NCBI GenBank assembly: GCA_028023455.1 | Contig: JAQFVV010000447.1 | Location: forward strand, 436,001 to 500,000 | Length of the DNA: 64,000 bases | Origin: Epiperipatus broadwayi | Taxonomy: Eukaryota > Onychophora > Udeonychophora > Euonychophora > Peripatidae | Reading direction: 5' to 3' | Translations under genes and position numbers: made by a program | The notes under the pieces: generated by a model | Database searches by the model: none | Told to the model about the DNA's origin: nothing | Seen by the model: the letters and a program-made list of their open reading frames with translations, nothing else | Shown here: positions 24,060 to 36,030 of the stretch, one piece after another | Layout of the letters: every line of letters starts with the position of its first letter | Position numbering within the stretch: the first letter of the stretch is position 1

Positions 24060-24870
24060 TTGTTGAGTAGAATTTCTTTTTATGATTTTAAAAAAAGGTT
24101 TAATATTAACTGAAAGAAGATCTTTTCATTCTTCTTGGTTGCAAAACCAAATGGCAAATTTCTAATGCCCATTCTAGATATTCTTGTCATCATGGCTGTT
24201 GTTCATCATCATCACTTTCATTCATTATTGATCTATTGCAGGATGAAGGTCTCTCCCAGCTTAATCCAGTTTGTCCAATCTTTAGCCTCTTTTCTTCATC
24301 TCATACCAGCATTCATCCATTTCACATGTGATCTTTTGCTAAGTCTTTTACAATCTTTTGGGATTTGGTTTAAAGATTCAATTGTCTATCTATTGTCATC
24401 TCTGCTAGCAATATTTTCAACACAGCTCCATTTCATTCCTTTAACCTTTTCTGTGATATCAGTAATATCTATTTGTTGTTTCACACATTTCATTTTTCAT
24501 CCCTTTTTGTTATTCCTAGCATACATCTCTCCATTACAAAGAAATCAAGTCATATGTCACATGACCTAATTTAACAAGGTAATGTAACATCTTTCCATAT
24601 TTCACTGAGTAAATCTCTGTATTGCAATTTTGTTAAGGGTTGATTCATAAGTGAGAATTGGATGGCAAAACACATCTATTAAAAACTTTCCTTTTCAAAC
24701 ACATAGGCATATTTCCTTTTAATATTAAGTTATTTTTACCAAAGGCACTCCATCAATATTTATTCATAGGATAAATTAATGCACATGGGCTAATTACCAA
24801 CACACATCAGCCAACATGTTGGATTTACTGGCTTTTATTTGTGATAAAAAAACCTTTATTTTCTTCCATC
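24060..24870. mobile_element. Nested RTE fragments in opposite orientations
   Basis: About 24085-24188 matches, on the + strand, the 5' region of the complete RTE (ATTAACTGAAAG, GGCAAATTTCTAATGCCCATT, as at 42.41-42.52 kb). At 24189 this switches to a minus-strand RTE 3' end, with the ATC tail first and homology running to about 24755 (CAAACACATAGGCATATTTCC). From about 24760 to 24870 the + strand 5' region resumes (CCAACACACATCAGCCAACATG, compare 42.56 kb). A 3' fragment has therefore inserted into the 5' region of an older copy. The open frame at 24135-24569 is antisense to the RTE and not a gene. Confidence 0.7.
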
Positions 24871-27081
24871 TTAGATGTCTGGTGGTTAAATATGAGATAT
24901 TAGCTTGCTTGAAGACTGGATAATGGAAAAGTCTACAGTATTATGTTTTAATATATAAAAGTAGGTAATGCAATGTTATTGTGCTCCTGTCATAAGTAAA
25001 TCTTATTAATATTATCCTTCCAAATTCACTCACAATGCTATTTTTCTCAAACCAATCTATTGTAATGAATGGTGACTCCTAGTATATTGTCACTCGTCCT
25101 TCTAGTTTCGACTGAAGATGATTGCCTAAATACAGAATTAAAAGTGATTAAAAAATCAATGCTTTGGAGTGCTTCTCATGATTTTTAGTAAAAGTTAATT
25201 TTATAAGTTTACAGCTGTTCAAATAGTTTGAAATCAAAACCATAAGATGTGTTGAAATCTTTGGTTTGCAAAAGGAAAATAGCCAGAAATTGATTAGTGG
25301 GAATTTTCAACTATTGACTTGCTGTAATATCGTTTAATTGTATTAATTCACCTGTTCTTATATAAAAATGTAGTTGAAGATAGATGTCATTGTGGTTTAA
25401 TACATAAAATTAAGCTAAGACAACAGATTCCCATATTTAATATTTATTAAGTTTCTTGTATTTATAAAACAAATACATGTGTTTGAACTTCTCCCTCACC
25501 ATTGATGATCTCATTGTTGTGGTACTACAATGATAAAAATATCACCAATCCAAATTATCTTGAATCATTGACATTCAGTTAAAATCATTTAGATATCCAT
25601 TTTCTTATCAATATTAGATGGCTAGTTGTTGGCTATGAGCTATGTATTTGCAAAAATTCTAAACTTATTGGGAATATTTTCAACTACTTGAAAAAAGTTC
25701 TATTTAGAGTTTGAAGTTTACATTATGAACATAGTAAGCATATATATTAATATTACATTATAAGTGTATATATACTGAGTATAAGTTATGCCATTATGAT
25801 ATCAAAATAAATTATTACATTTACATTTGGCAGAGTTTATCTTCCTCTTATTTTATAATCAACTGAGATCACTAAAACACGTTATAACCTAGAAACAAAT
25901 TTATATTGCTATATTGGTGTGGGTTCAATATTTTTAACTAGTGCAAGATTAATGTAGTTGCTTAATTATATATATATATATTTTACGTACAGAAATAATG
26001 AAGGCAATCCTTTCTAGCTAAATACAGAAAACCGCTGGAGACTCTTAATATCCATCAAGATGATGATCCTATGGCTAATCTCAATGGGTTATTAGTTAAA
26101 GCAAAATTTACTACAGAGATATGCATTAAAATAAATAACAAATGCCTGTTGTTATAACTTAAGCAAATAAATTAAGAAGAGGAAATCTCACTCATTCTTA
26201 TACACTACTATTAAAATTAATCTCCTTCCCATATTAAAATGCTTTTCCCAAGTAGCATGGGTAGTTTACATGTCATATAAAATCTTATAATGAATTTCTT
26301 TTGTTACTTTCTTAAAATATCTTAGGAATCAATGTTAATCACCAATCCATTTTATTGCCATGATCTATCTGATTTGATATACTTTTCTAGAGAAAAAGCT
26401 AATGCCTTTTCTAGTAGTACAATGAACTATAATTAGTTTCTTAATGCCACACTATTGATTTTTGCAATGATGAATAATCATGAAATAATATATAATGATC
26501 TCAGGGTTCTTTGTGTACTAATTTTGAATATTAATTATCAAATCATATTGTTGAATAAATGAATATCATGGTGGACTAAAGGAATCATACACTTCTCTTA
26601 TAAGCTAATATATACTAATTTATTATAATAACAACAGCAATTAATCAAAGAAATGTTTAATCTAACTAATAATCATGTTTTAAAAAAGAAATATAAACTT
26701 GGAAAATCAAAGTCTTTCATCCAGGATGATATTCGAGTATCTAGAAAGAAAGGATACTTTTTTTTATATCATTCTAATACTCATCAACAACACAATCTAA
26801 AATCAATTTATGAAATAATGTAATTTTTATTTGTAAAATAATAAATAATATGCAGTCCGAAATATATAACGAATTCAATATAATATTTGGTAAACATTTG
26901 ATTCTTTCAAATGCTACTTCAATCTTTTGGGGATTATAATACTTATGCAACTCATATGTTTTTAAGTTTGTATCTGTGTCTTATAAAATTGATTATCTAA
27001 TTTATCAAGATTTCTATAATATAATTAAGAATTCAGGACTCCAGAAATCATATATAGAAAACAAAGACTAAATTCTAATAA
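24871..27081. other. AT-rich DNA, nothing recognised
   Basis: No frame of note, no recognised repeat apart from short AT microsatellites. Possibly intronic. Confidence 0.5.
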
Positions 27082-27095
27082 TAATAAATACATTT

Positions 27096-27187
27096 TTTTC
27101 ATGTGTCAAAGCATCGGCCGGGAAGCGAACCTGGGACAACTGCTTGTAAGGCAGCTGTGCTGACCACTCGCTTCACCAATGCTTGAT
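27096..27187 (-). mobile_element. Minimal tRNA-Val-derived SINE with 14 bp target duplication
   Basis: The minus strand of 27111-27182 is a 72-base tRNA-like body. The acceptor arms GCATTGG and CCGATGC pair along all seven positions (one G-T). The anticodon loop CTTACAA gives TAC (valine), with CTGC/GCAG as stem. The T-arm reads CCAGG-TTCGCTT-CCCGG, with one A-C mismatch. A tail TTTGACACATG plus an A run follows. The insertion is bracketed by TAATAAATACATTT at 27082-27095 and 27188-27201, exact over 14 bp. The tail and duplication show retroposition rather than an in-place tRNA gene. Confidence 0.85.
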
Positions 27188-27463
27188 TAATAAATACATT
27201 TATTAACATTTAACATCACATTTACAATTTACAAAATTTATTTATAACTTTTTGCCAAAGAAAGGTAATCTGCAAACATAGGCGCTGTTTTATTATACAG
27301 GATTGGTAACATAATCGCCTACGCACTTGCAAAGATTCTTGATTGCTTATACAAGCATTTGGGTGATCTGTTTTAGGACACACTACTTCACTATTTTGCT
27401 AACTTTTAACATATTCTTCAGGCTATGTTATTTTTCTAAAATACTTATTTGCTAAACAGCTTT

Positions 27464-27467
<4 letters not shown>

Positions 27468-27515
<48 letters not shown>

Positions 27516-27518
27516 CTT

Positions 27519-27552
<34 letters not shown>

Positions 27553-27555
27553 AAG
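27468..27555. repeat. TA microsatellite with hairpin
   Basis: An almost pure TA run is interrupted by TTTATATATCTTGG. The right half, from TTGGATAT to ATATCCAA, is a perfect palindrome capable of extruding as a hairpin. The open frame through it is an artefact. Confidence 0.95.
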
Positions 27556-30500
27556 TTACATTATGTTTAGTAAGTTACTATTGCTTATTATATTAACTTA
27601 TAATGTTCTATTGATAGCATTTACAAAAACACATCTGAAAATAGAAAACGTAAATCCTAACTGACAGATAGCTGATTTTTTACTAGAAAAGTGTTATTGA
27701 TAATATTAATTATCATATAAAATACAAACAAGACTATTAGGTGTTTGGCATTATTTACTTAATAATAAAAAGATGAGAAAGCACTTCAGAAGCCATGCAC
27801 ACAACATACTAGATTATACTCATGTCCACATAATAAATTATTTAAACTCATTAATTGTCTTACCAATCCAACGGTGAACTACTTTGGGTTGGTGATAATG
27901 ATAATATTGCATATGTGCATCTCTTATGCTATATATACATAAACATTAAAATATTAATATATTTGTTGGGTTGCTTGTAAACTTCTGGCAAGGCACAACA
28001 GTACAATCCATACATTACTTCACTTAACTAAACCCTACAGATAGACAAGTGTACCTGAAGTGACTATCCACTTCAAAATTCTACCTTATCAATGCCATGA
28101 CAATTTTAACACACTCATAACTTCACCTTACATGGTAGAAAATAACTAAATATCTGCATGAGGGAGAAAAGAAGAAGGGCTCCTCAGAGCAACAACTACA
28201 TAAATGAAAAGAAACAATGGCATATTCCAATACATTTCTCTTAATAAATATATGTGTGGACAAGGTCTCAGCACATGGAAATGGAACATATACCATGAAA
28301 ATGATCCTCTCTAGGGATCAAGGTACGCTAGCTAAGCATGAAAATAATCATAAAATACTGAAATACAATCCTTTCATGAGAAATAACTACTAAACATTGG
28401 GGAGAGCATGCTCCAATCCTCTAAAGATCAATATAAGTAAGACACAACTTTCAATAAAGCCATATGCATCTCACACACATTAAAATGGGATTAGTGTATA
28501 TCCCAGGCTAAACCATGGCAAGATAAAAAAAATTATCACTGGAAAATCTAGTGAAATATATCTTCAATCTCTAAAAATCATACATTAAACAATGTATGAA
28601 ACTAATAAATAAAATGCGACTCAAATGACTATAAAATACTTTAAGTAGCATAATAAATTTTGCAATTAATAAGAAACATATTCAATAAAAACAGCATAAA
28701 TTTTTATAAACTAAAGTGGGCATAAATATCATAGGTAAATATTGTTAAATATAATACTAATAGATACCTTGTCATAGGAAAAACTTTATAATGAAATTAT
28801 TATATTATAATATTTAAAACTATTGCAAGCTTCTGATAAACCATATATTGGCTGTTTGCCCATAAAGAAATAAATAAAGTATTAATAAATACTACTCATA
28901 AATGTAAAAAGGTGTGTATCTTTATCTGGAAAATGCATACCATGTAGACTTTAAGCCAACAAAAAAAAATGTATAATTTTACCTTCTCTATCAAAAGAGT
29001 AAATGCATAATTATATCATATAATTAAAGAAAATACCTTGGCATAATATTAAAATAATAATTTAAAAAAAAAAAAAACACTTATAGTTTTTGATTTGAGC
29101 CCCTCTGCAATGAGCTATCCAATGTGGGAAAACAATGTCCTCTTGCTGATGAATTATTTTTAGACACAACACATCTGTATCTCATCACATTTTTACAAAA
29201 ATAAAAGCACTTATGACCTGGAGACAAATATTATAAAATAGTAACATTTAACAAACAATTTCTGCAAAAGATTTGGGATGTATTTATTCACTCACAGGTT
29301 TATTCAAAGAATTAGCTATAGCTTGTTTTAATATATTCTCTTTTTTTGAACATCTAGCAGTAAACATTATCAAAAATATTTTCATTAAATTTGTCCATGG
29401 TTATACATTGGAAAAAGATCATTTCCTTCATTTTTAGAACATTTTAAAACTTCTTTTAAAATAGCGTTCTATTCACTCAAGAGCATTTAATAATAGCAAA
29501 TTACTATTTATTTAAAAGTCAGCAATGTAAATTAGTTCAGTTCTATATTTCATAATATTGTTATTAAAGTCATATCTTTTTCATAAAACTTCTTATTAAC
29601 GTATTTACTTAGTTTATATTTTAAAAGTTCTCTTGAAAATATTAATATCGTTATCTCAGAATAAAATTCATCTTTTATCAAATAGGCAAATCAGCATTTA
29701 AATGTCTTTATCAAGACAACACTTAAAAATGAACTAATTACTTAGATAGTTAGGAGTTGTGCACTTTAACATTAACTAATGTTAATTTCCATTGATGCAT
29801 TTTTTTTCTTTAAATTAAATTTCAAATGTCTCTTAGTGGTTAATTTGAATTTTACTTTACCAAAAATAAGGAATATTAAATAGGAATGGTCCAGCACAAT
29901 GTTCATTATGATTTTAAAAGATAATGCAAAACATATTACCTTTTCACTCCATACATTTCCATTCAGGCATGGTTGGATAAAATGAATTGATAAACGGCAA
30001 TAATTTTCTTTAGACATTTTGTTACTTTCTTTAGAATTTCCTAGATTAAGTTAAAGCATAGGAAGAACTCAATACCTGTTTTTTTTCTTAGCAATACATT
30101 TTTACTTAAGAAACAATAAAAGTTTTTAAAAATTAATACTTTTAAATTTAAAAAAAAAATTGAAATTAACTATTGCTTTTCTCTTGGAATGAGAAAAGAA
30201 TGAGTCCAGTTGGGAAAGCAAGCACACATACCAACTGAAAAATCTTATACTTTTATATTTTTATTTTGATAGGTATTTTAATTAATCATACCTTCTAAAT
30301 ATCTGATCTCTATAAAAAATTATGTAAATGACAACATGGAACTAATTTAAAAACTATGTGATATCAATCTACTTTTAATTACCATGTGATAATTTAAAAC
30401 TTTTAGAAGTTGAACTTTTGTCAATTATTCAATGAATAAAAAAAAATAAAACATTAAAACAAATAACACATTTATTATCACTTTTGATTTATTAAAAACT

Positions 30501-30877
30501 GTTAAACTTATTTATTTTAAACACTTTCAATGTTAAATTAATCATTCATTAATTTTTAGATAAATTAAAATTAACTTTACTTATTATAAATAACATTTCT
30601 AATTAACCACCATGCATGCATATATCTTCATACACACACACACACACAGGAAATTACCTTACATACTTTCTAATTTATTCTGTTGAATAGTTAATTTATG
30701 CATTTTAAATAACTTTAATATTATTTTAAAAAACACTGACTTTATTTAAATCTGTTGAACTCTAGTAAAGTGATAACTTAAATAAATTATTAATGAACTT
30801 GATAACCTAATTTAACAATGATATTATGACATAAATAGATCTACTAACTTATAATTTTTTAAGCATAAAAATTAACA
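27556..30877. other. AT-rich DNA, nothing recognised
   Basis: Long featureless stretch with A and T runs and a short CA run near 30635. Short phrases recur at about 28300-28440, too diverged to define a unit. The minus-strand frame at 29772-30017 has no recognisable domain. Confidence 0.5.
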
Positions 30878-30890
30878 TTATTTAGTCTTA

Positions 30891-31290
30891 AGCCAATAAA
30901 TATCACATGACCACCACCTCTTATGCTTGTGTATAACTGTTGTTAAAACAGGCAAAACTCACTATATATATATATATTGCCACACACAGCAAGCTAGAGC
31001 AATCAATGGATGCCAGAAGGCTTGTGCATAAAATCCCCATCTAGTGCCTACTCATCCAATATCCCCAGACTAGTTTCTGACTTATGGCCTTCATCAGTGA
31101 GGAGCCTTGGATCTGAGAGCACTCTCTCAGATCCAAGGCTCCTCACTGATGAAGGCCATAAGCCAGAAACTAGTCTGGGGATATTGGATGAGTAGGCACT
31201 AGATGGGGATTTCATGCACAAGCCTTCTGGCATCCATTGATTGCTCTAGCTTGCTGTGTTTGGCAATATATATAGTAGGTTTTGCCTGTT
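30891..31290 (-). mobile_element. Palindromic element, copy FB2, with 13 bp target duplication
   Basis: The hairpin arms (about 30943-31118 and 31122-31290) are near-perfect inverse copies. Frames on both strands (31010-31195 plus, 31048-31233 minus) therefore encode almost the same peptide, and neither is a gene. The unpaired tail (CATGACCACCACCTCTTATGC and on) lies on the left, so the copy is in minus orientation relative to FB1. The exact 13 bp direct repeat TTATTTAGTCTTA sits at 30878-30890 and 31291-31303. The turn is at about 31119 within AGAGCACTCTCT. Confidence 0.9.
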
Positions 31291-31303
31291 TTATTTAGTC
31301 TTA

Positions 31304-32461
31304 TTATATTTAACTTTATTTACTTTTCATTTGCTCTAAAACTAAGCATAAACTAAGCCTCAGTTTTTCTCTTAAAGCATACTTATTAATTAATTATTAA
31401 AGCTACATATTCTAATAACTTCTAAGTCATTACAAAATTTATATTTAGTACTAATAAATACTTGAATATCATAATTTATACATATTTTACTTTCATAATA
31501 AATTTTATCATCTATTATTTATTTTTTTAAAAATTGTCCAGGTCACAATATATATATATATTGTGTGTGTAGACTTCAGTTTAAATAAAATTTATAGCAA
31601 AATTAAATTATATTTTGCATATTTGTTATTAGAAATTAATTTGCAAATAGCTAAAATATTCAAAATTTATTAATTATAAAGAAATAAATATTATATTAAG
31701 AAATAAAAAAGATTCATATGAGTCTTTTTCTGTCCCACTATATGTTTTTTTAATCTCTAAAAAAAACAATACATAAATAAAATATCATTGAAATAAATGA
31801 AAATATATGGGAAATGAAAAGATAAGTTTTTATATTAAATTAAAAATTTCTATTACGTTACATAAAAAGTGAGAGAATTAAGACCTATTTTTATTCTCTG
31901 ATTATATCTGCCACCTAGGTACAAAAACAAATCTCATTAGCTTTAAAAATAAATTGTTTAATAAAACAAAGCAAGATCTAGTGAATGACTATTGTAAAAT
32001 AACATTAGTCCAAAATTATTATTATGAAGAAAATGAATTAGGTAATACTTCTCTAATTCCTGACCAGGAAAATGTGTTCATGGGGAGAATATAATGCAAA
32101 ATAGTTTTTTTTAATCAGACAGTGAGTTATTCAAAATTGTTTGCATTATTATCTATTATTATTGATTATGTTAGAACTAACTAGGGATTATTTTAAGGTG
32201 GAGATAGGATATCTGGATCTAATGCAATTTAGATGTTAGCTAAAATAATTATGTGATATTTTAATTTCATATATATTTTATAATAAACATATAAAATGCT
32301 TTTAATCTAACACCCTTGCTTTCTGAATTATTTGTTTTTATATTAAAAATTATTCAACATTATTCCTTTTGTCCATAAATGTTCTGTGCCTTTGTAAATC
32401 TAAATAGTTTTAAAAATATTTATTTTTATATTTTATTTTTTAAAAAAAATTATTATCCTGT
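31304..32461. other. AT-rich DNA, nothing recognised
   Basis: No frame or repeat family identified. Confidence 0.5.
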
Positions 32462-33011
32462 CTCCCAAGCTTGGCAGCCATTTTTTTTAATTATACAGTT
32501 TCAGGACATAAGTAGTTGTTTATTGCTTTTATTTTCAGTTTTATTTTACTGAATATGTGTTAGTTGTTAAGTTTAAAAAAATTAATAAATCAATTATAAA
32601 TTCCATTCAGAAGCTTTATTTTAATTTTTTTTAAATTTATATTATAATATTTAAATGCTGAGACTACCATTCTGGAAAAATGATGAAAGCTTGGATTCTT
32701 CTTTTGACAGAAGAGCATGCTGTATGGTATTCCCAATGGTATGGATCCTGCCATCATGGAAAATCTGCCATGGAATAACATTTTACATTTGTTATATATT
32801 TTTTATATTTATATTAATAAGTTGACTTAATACAAAAAAATAATAATGTCGAAATATTATAATTAATTTTTGCAGAAATTTTTATTTTTAAAATAACAAT
32901 AATAAAAAAAATGTAGATATTAAATACAACTAGTTTTTGTCCGCCATTTTGTTTTAGATATTTATTGTGCTTTTGAAACTGTATAAGTAAAATAAATAGC
33001 TGCCAACATAA
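32462..33011 (+). mobile_element. MITE-like TIR element E1
   Basis: The left end CAAGCTTGGCAGCCATTTTT followed by TTATACAGTTTCAGG recurs in inverse form at the right end (GAAACTGTATAAG ... AGCTGCCAAC). The whole element is similar, in reverse, to 33541-34247. Inner parts also match, for example ATATGTGTTAGTTGTTAAG here and its inverse near 34140. A minus-strand frame at 32590-32781 has no domain. No clear target duplication was found. Confidence 0.65.
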
Positions 33012-33540
33012 GTAAAAAATAATGGAAATTTTACAATGAGTTAATACTTTGGTTTTAATTATCAAAATCTATTTTTAAAAAGTCTTGCAAACTTTGCACT
33101 GCAAACTGATTTAGAAATGGGGAAGGAGGCTACCCTCTTCATTTTGCCTCTATGTCTAAAACAGTTATTACTTGGCTACATTTTATAGAAAGATTTTTTT
33201 TTGAAATTGTAGATTATTGAATCATTGTGATTGAGATAACAATGATGGGGTTTTACCATATATATATTATATTTTGTTTGCTATTTTAAACTAATGTTTT
33301 TCAAATCCAAAGGTTTTTATTTTGAGACCTTATTTATTTTCTTTCTTAAATTGAAAATAGGTATAGTAAACTAAAACTGTTTTAGTGTCTTCAAACAAAG
33401 AATATTAATATAGAACTATTAGCATTTTTAATTAGCTGAGGAGCAAAATTTCAAATAAGTATTTTTTGTAACTATTTAACACTAATAGTGTTTTGTTTTT
33501 TAACAAGAGATAAAATTTGGTACTTGTGTATTATTTGGTT

Positions 33541-33644
33541 TATTAAGCTTGGCAGCCATTTTTTTAATTATACAGTTTCAGGAACCTACGATAAATATTT
33601 AAACAAAATGGCTGACAAAAACTGTCATGTTTAATATTTAGTTG

Positions 33645-33700
<56 letters not shown>

Positions 33701-34247
33701 ATAATTTTTTTTTTTGCTAAAATTAATTATAATGTTTCCACTATTATTATTTTTTTTGTATAAAGTCAATTTATTAATATAAAAATAATAAAAATATAAG
33801 AAACGTAAAGTATCATATTGTGCCGATTAATACAGACTTAAACTTATTAATATAAAAATTTTAAAAATGTAAGAAATGTAGAGCATCATATCATGCCTAT
33901 TAATGCAGACTTTTCTTGAGGGCAGGGTCCCACATCTTGCAAATACTCCACAGCTTGCTACTCTGTCAAAGGAAGATCCTAAACTTTTATCATTTTACCA
34001 AAATGATAGTGACAAAAATAAAGATTGCTGAATGTAAGCAAACTACAACAATATTTGAAGCATGCTAGCATTTATGCATTGTAATATAAATAAATAAACC
34101 ATGAAATTTATAATTGATTTTTTAGTTTTTTTAAAACTAAACAACTAACACATATTTGGTAAAATAAAATTGGGGAAAAATATATCTAAATATGTGTCAG
34201 GCCCCTGAAACTGTATAATTAAAAAATTCACTGCCAAGCTTGATAAA
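33541..34247 (-). mobile_element. MITE-like TIR element E2, inverted relative to E1
   Basis: Ends TTATTAAGCTTGGCAGCCAT and CACTGCCAAGCTTGATAAAC are inverse repeats. AAACAAAATGGCTGACAAAAAC near 33605 is the inverse of the segment near 32940 in E1. It contains an ATT microsatellite and two copies of an internal phrase (AAAAATNTAAGAAANGTA) near 33790 and 33860. Confidence 0.65.
33646..33699. repeat. TTA microsatellite
   Basis: About 18 uninterrupted TTA units lie inside element E2. Confidence 0.95.
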
Positions 34248-35333
34248 CAAGATAATATATGTATTCAAAATTTTGGTTATTAAAAATAAATATTTTCTCA
34301 AGATATCTATTTTTGATAAGTCCTGTTTCATTTACAATAGATATTATCATCCTGTTATAATCAATCAATCACAGTTCAGGAATCTTTCACTCATGAGTCT
34401 ATTACTACTGATCTAAGCTTTTTAGGCATCTTTTTGTTTCCTTTTGAATGAATGATTTTAATTGTCCTGTGCACTTTAGCACAATGGTAGCACTAAAGAT
34501 TTCATGATTGATTTTTAGCTAAGTAAAATAAAAAAAATTCAGATTTTGACTTGAATTGAACTATTATACTCAATCTGACACTTGGTCCTTAAATATAACT
34601 TGTAAAATTAAGCTACTTAACTGTTATGTATTGACTTTAATATTGCCATAATCTCTTCAAAGTAAATCATGTAGATTTTTTTAAACTTATTTTGGAATAG
34701 ACTTGCAACTACAGAATTTATGACTGATAAACTTGTTGCTTTTAATTTATTCTTAATTTGATCTGAAATATTTATTTATTTTTGTTTGTGAATTGATATG
34801 TAATTATTTTTAAAAGCAAATTGAATCTCCAACTACTTTTTATTTGAGAACAATTTTTACCAAAAACGTCAAAAAATCTGCTCCAGTGATATGTTTGATT
34901 GGAACCAGTTGATTGACCTGAACATGTGTTACATTCCTTGATCATTTTTTCTATATAATGTCTCAATAAAAAGGAGTTTCTTTCATTCTCCAAACCACTT
35001 GCAACACCAACACTGAATTAGTAACACAAGTTTCTAGTATGTCTGGTTCACAAGTTATAACATGAAATATGGGCTCTTGTCGATTGTCTTTATGTTGTCT
35101 GCCATCATGAAATTTTGTAATTCACTTAAAAACATTCTTATGACTCATTTTTTTCACCAGTTATTTCATGTGTTACAGTAGCAGCTTTCCCCAATTTAAA
35201 ATAAAATTTACTGCTAACATGTTATTTCATCATGTGTTAAGGTAGAAACACATTATAATATTTCATATTGTAACTTCAGAAGTCAAATGATAATAAATTT
35301 CCTCTGCTTACACAAGCTGTTATTAGCAGTAGT
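34248..35333. other. AT-rich DNA, nothing recognised
   Basis: A minus-strand open frame at 34772-34993 has no recognisable domain. No repeat family was identified. Confidence 0.5.
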
Positions 35334-36030
35334 AAACTCTCCATACAGTAGTACCATGCAGTGCAAGCCTTAGTAGTGAATGGATGCAGGAAGGTTTGTG
35401 CATAAAATCCCATTTAGTGCCTATTAGTTTTTAGCTTGTGGCTTCCATCAGTGAGGAGCTTTGAACCTGCACTTAGATGTAAGGATCTAGTGCACCTTCC
35501 TCTGTAGCCACCTTTTACCTATTTAGTTAACTATAAAGCTAGGAGCTCAAGATGAAAACTCATTAATGTTTTCAATCCAATCTCATTCGCCAGCATAGTC
35601 ATATAGATCAGAACCCAGTTCAGCATCTAATCATTTTGGTGTCCTTGGTTTATCAAAAACTGTAGTCCTCGCCATCACCCCATATGAATGAATGGTATAA
35701 AGCCACCAAAACCTCACATGATTACCATTTCCTATGGCATGATGGTGATGGCTATTGTCTTTGATAAATCAAGTATACTAAAATGTATTGCTGAACTGGG
35801 TTTAGATCTATATAACTATACAGGTGAGTGAGATTGGATATAATGTACTTTCATCCTGAGCTCTTGGCTTTATAATTAAGGTGGCTGCTGGAGGGTTGCA
35901 TTAGATCTTTAGATCTAGGTGCAGTGTTCTCAGATTCGAAGCTGCTTATTGATAAAATCCACAATCTAGAAAGTAGTCTGGGTATATTGGATAAGTAGGT
36001 ACTAGATGAGGATTTTATGCATAACCCCAT
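35334..36030. mobile_element. Diverged palindromic element, copy FB3
   Basis: The left arm (about 35334-35665: ACTCTCCATACAGTA, TTTGTGCATAAAATCC, CATCAGTGAGGAGC, TCATATAGATCAGAACCCAG) is inverted in 35760-36030. The centre has CTCACATGATTACCATTTCC. The right arm stops at GATTTTATGCATAACC, short of the element end, so this copy is truncated. Arms differ at many positions, which marks an old copy. The minus-strand frame at 35851-36060 is part of the arm. Confidence 0.75.

Noticed and set aside
24135-24569. 144-codon open frame on the + strand
   Set aside because: It lies across RTE 5' region and antisense RTE 3' sequence; the peptide has no independent similarity to anything I know.
27111-27182. 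Functional tRNA-Val gene
   Set aside because: The body folds well, but it is followed by a SINE tail and A run and is flanked by a 14 bp target duplication. The T-stem also has a mismatch.
27449-27664. 71-codon frame over the TA repeat
   Set aside because: Translation of a TA microsatellite stays open by composition alone.
31010-31233. Paired 61-residue frames on both strands
   Set aside because: They are a consequence of the near-perfect palindrome FB2, not coding sequence.
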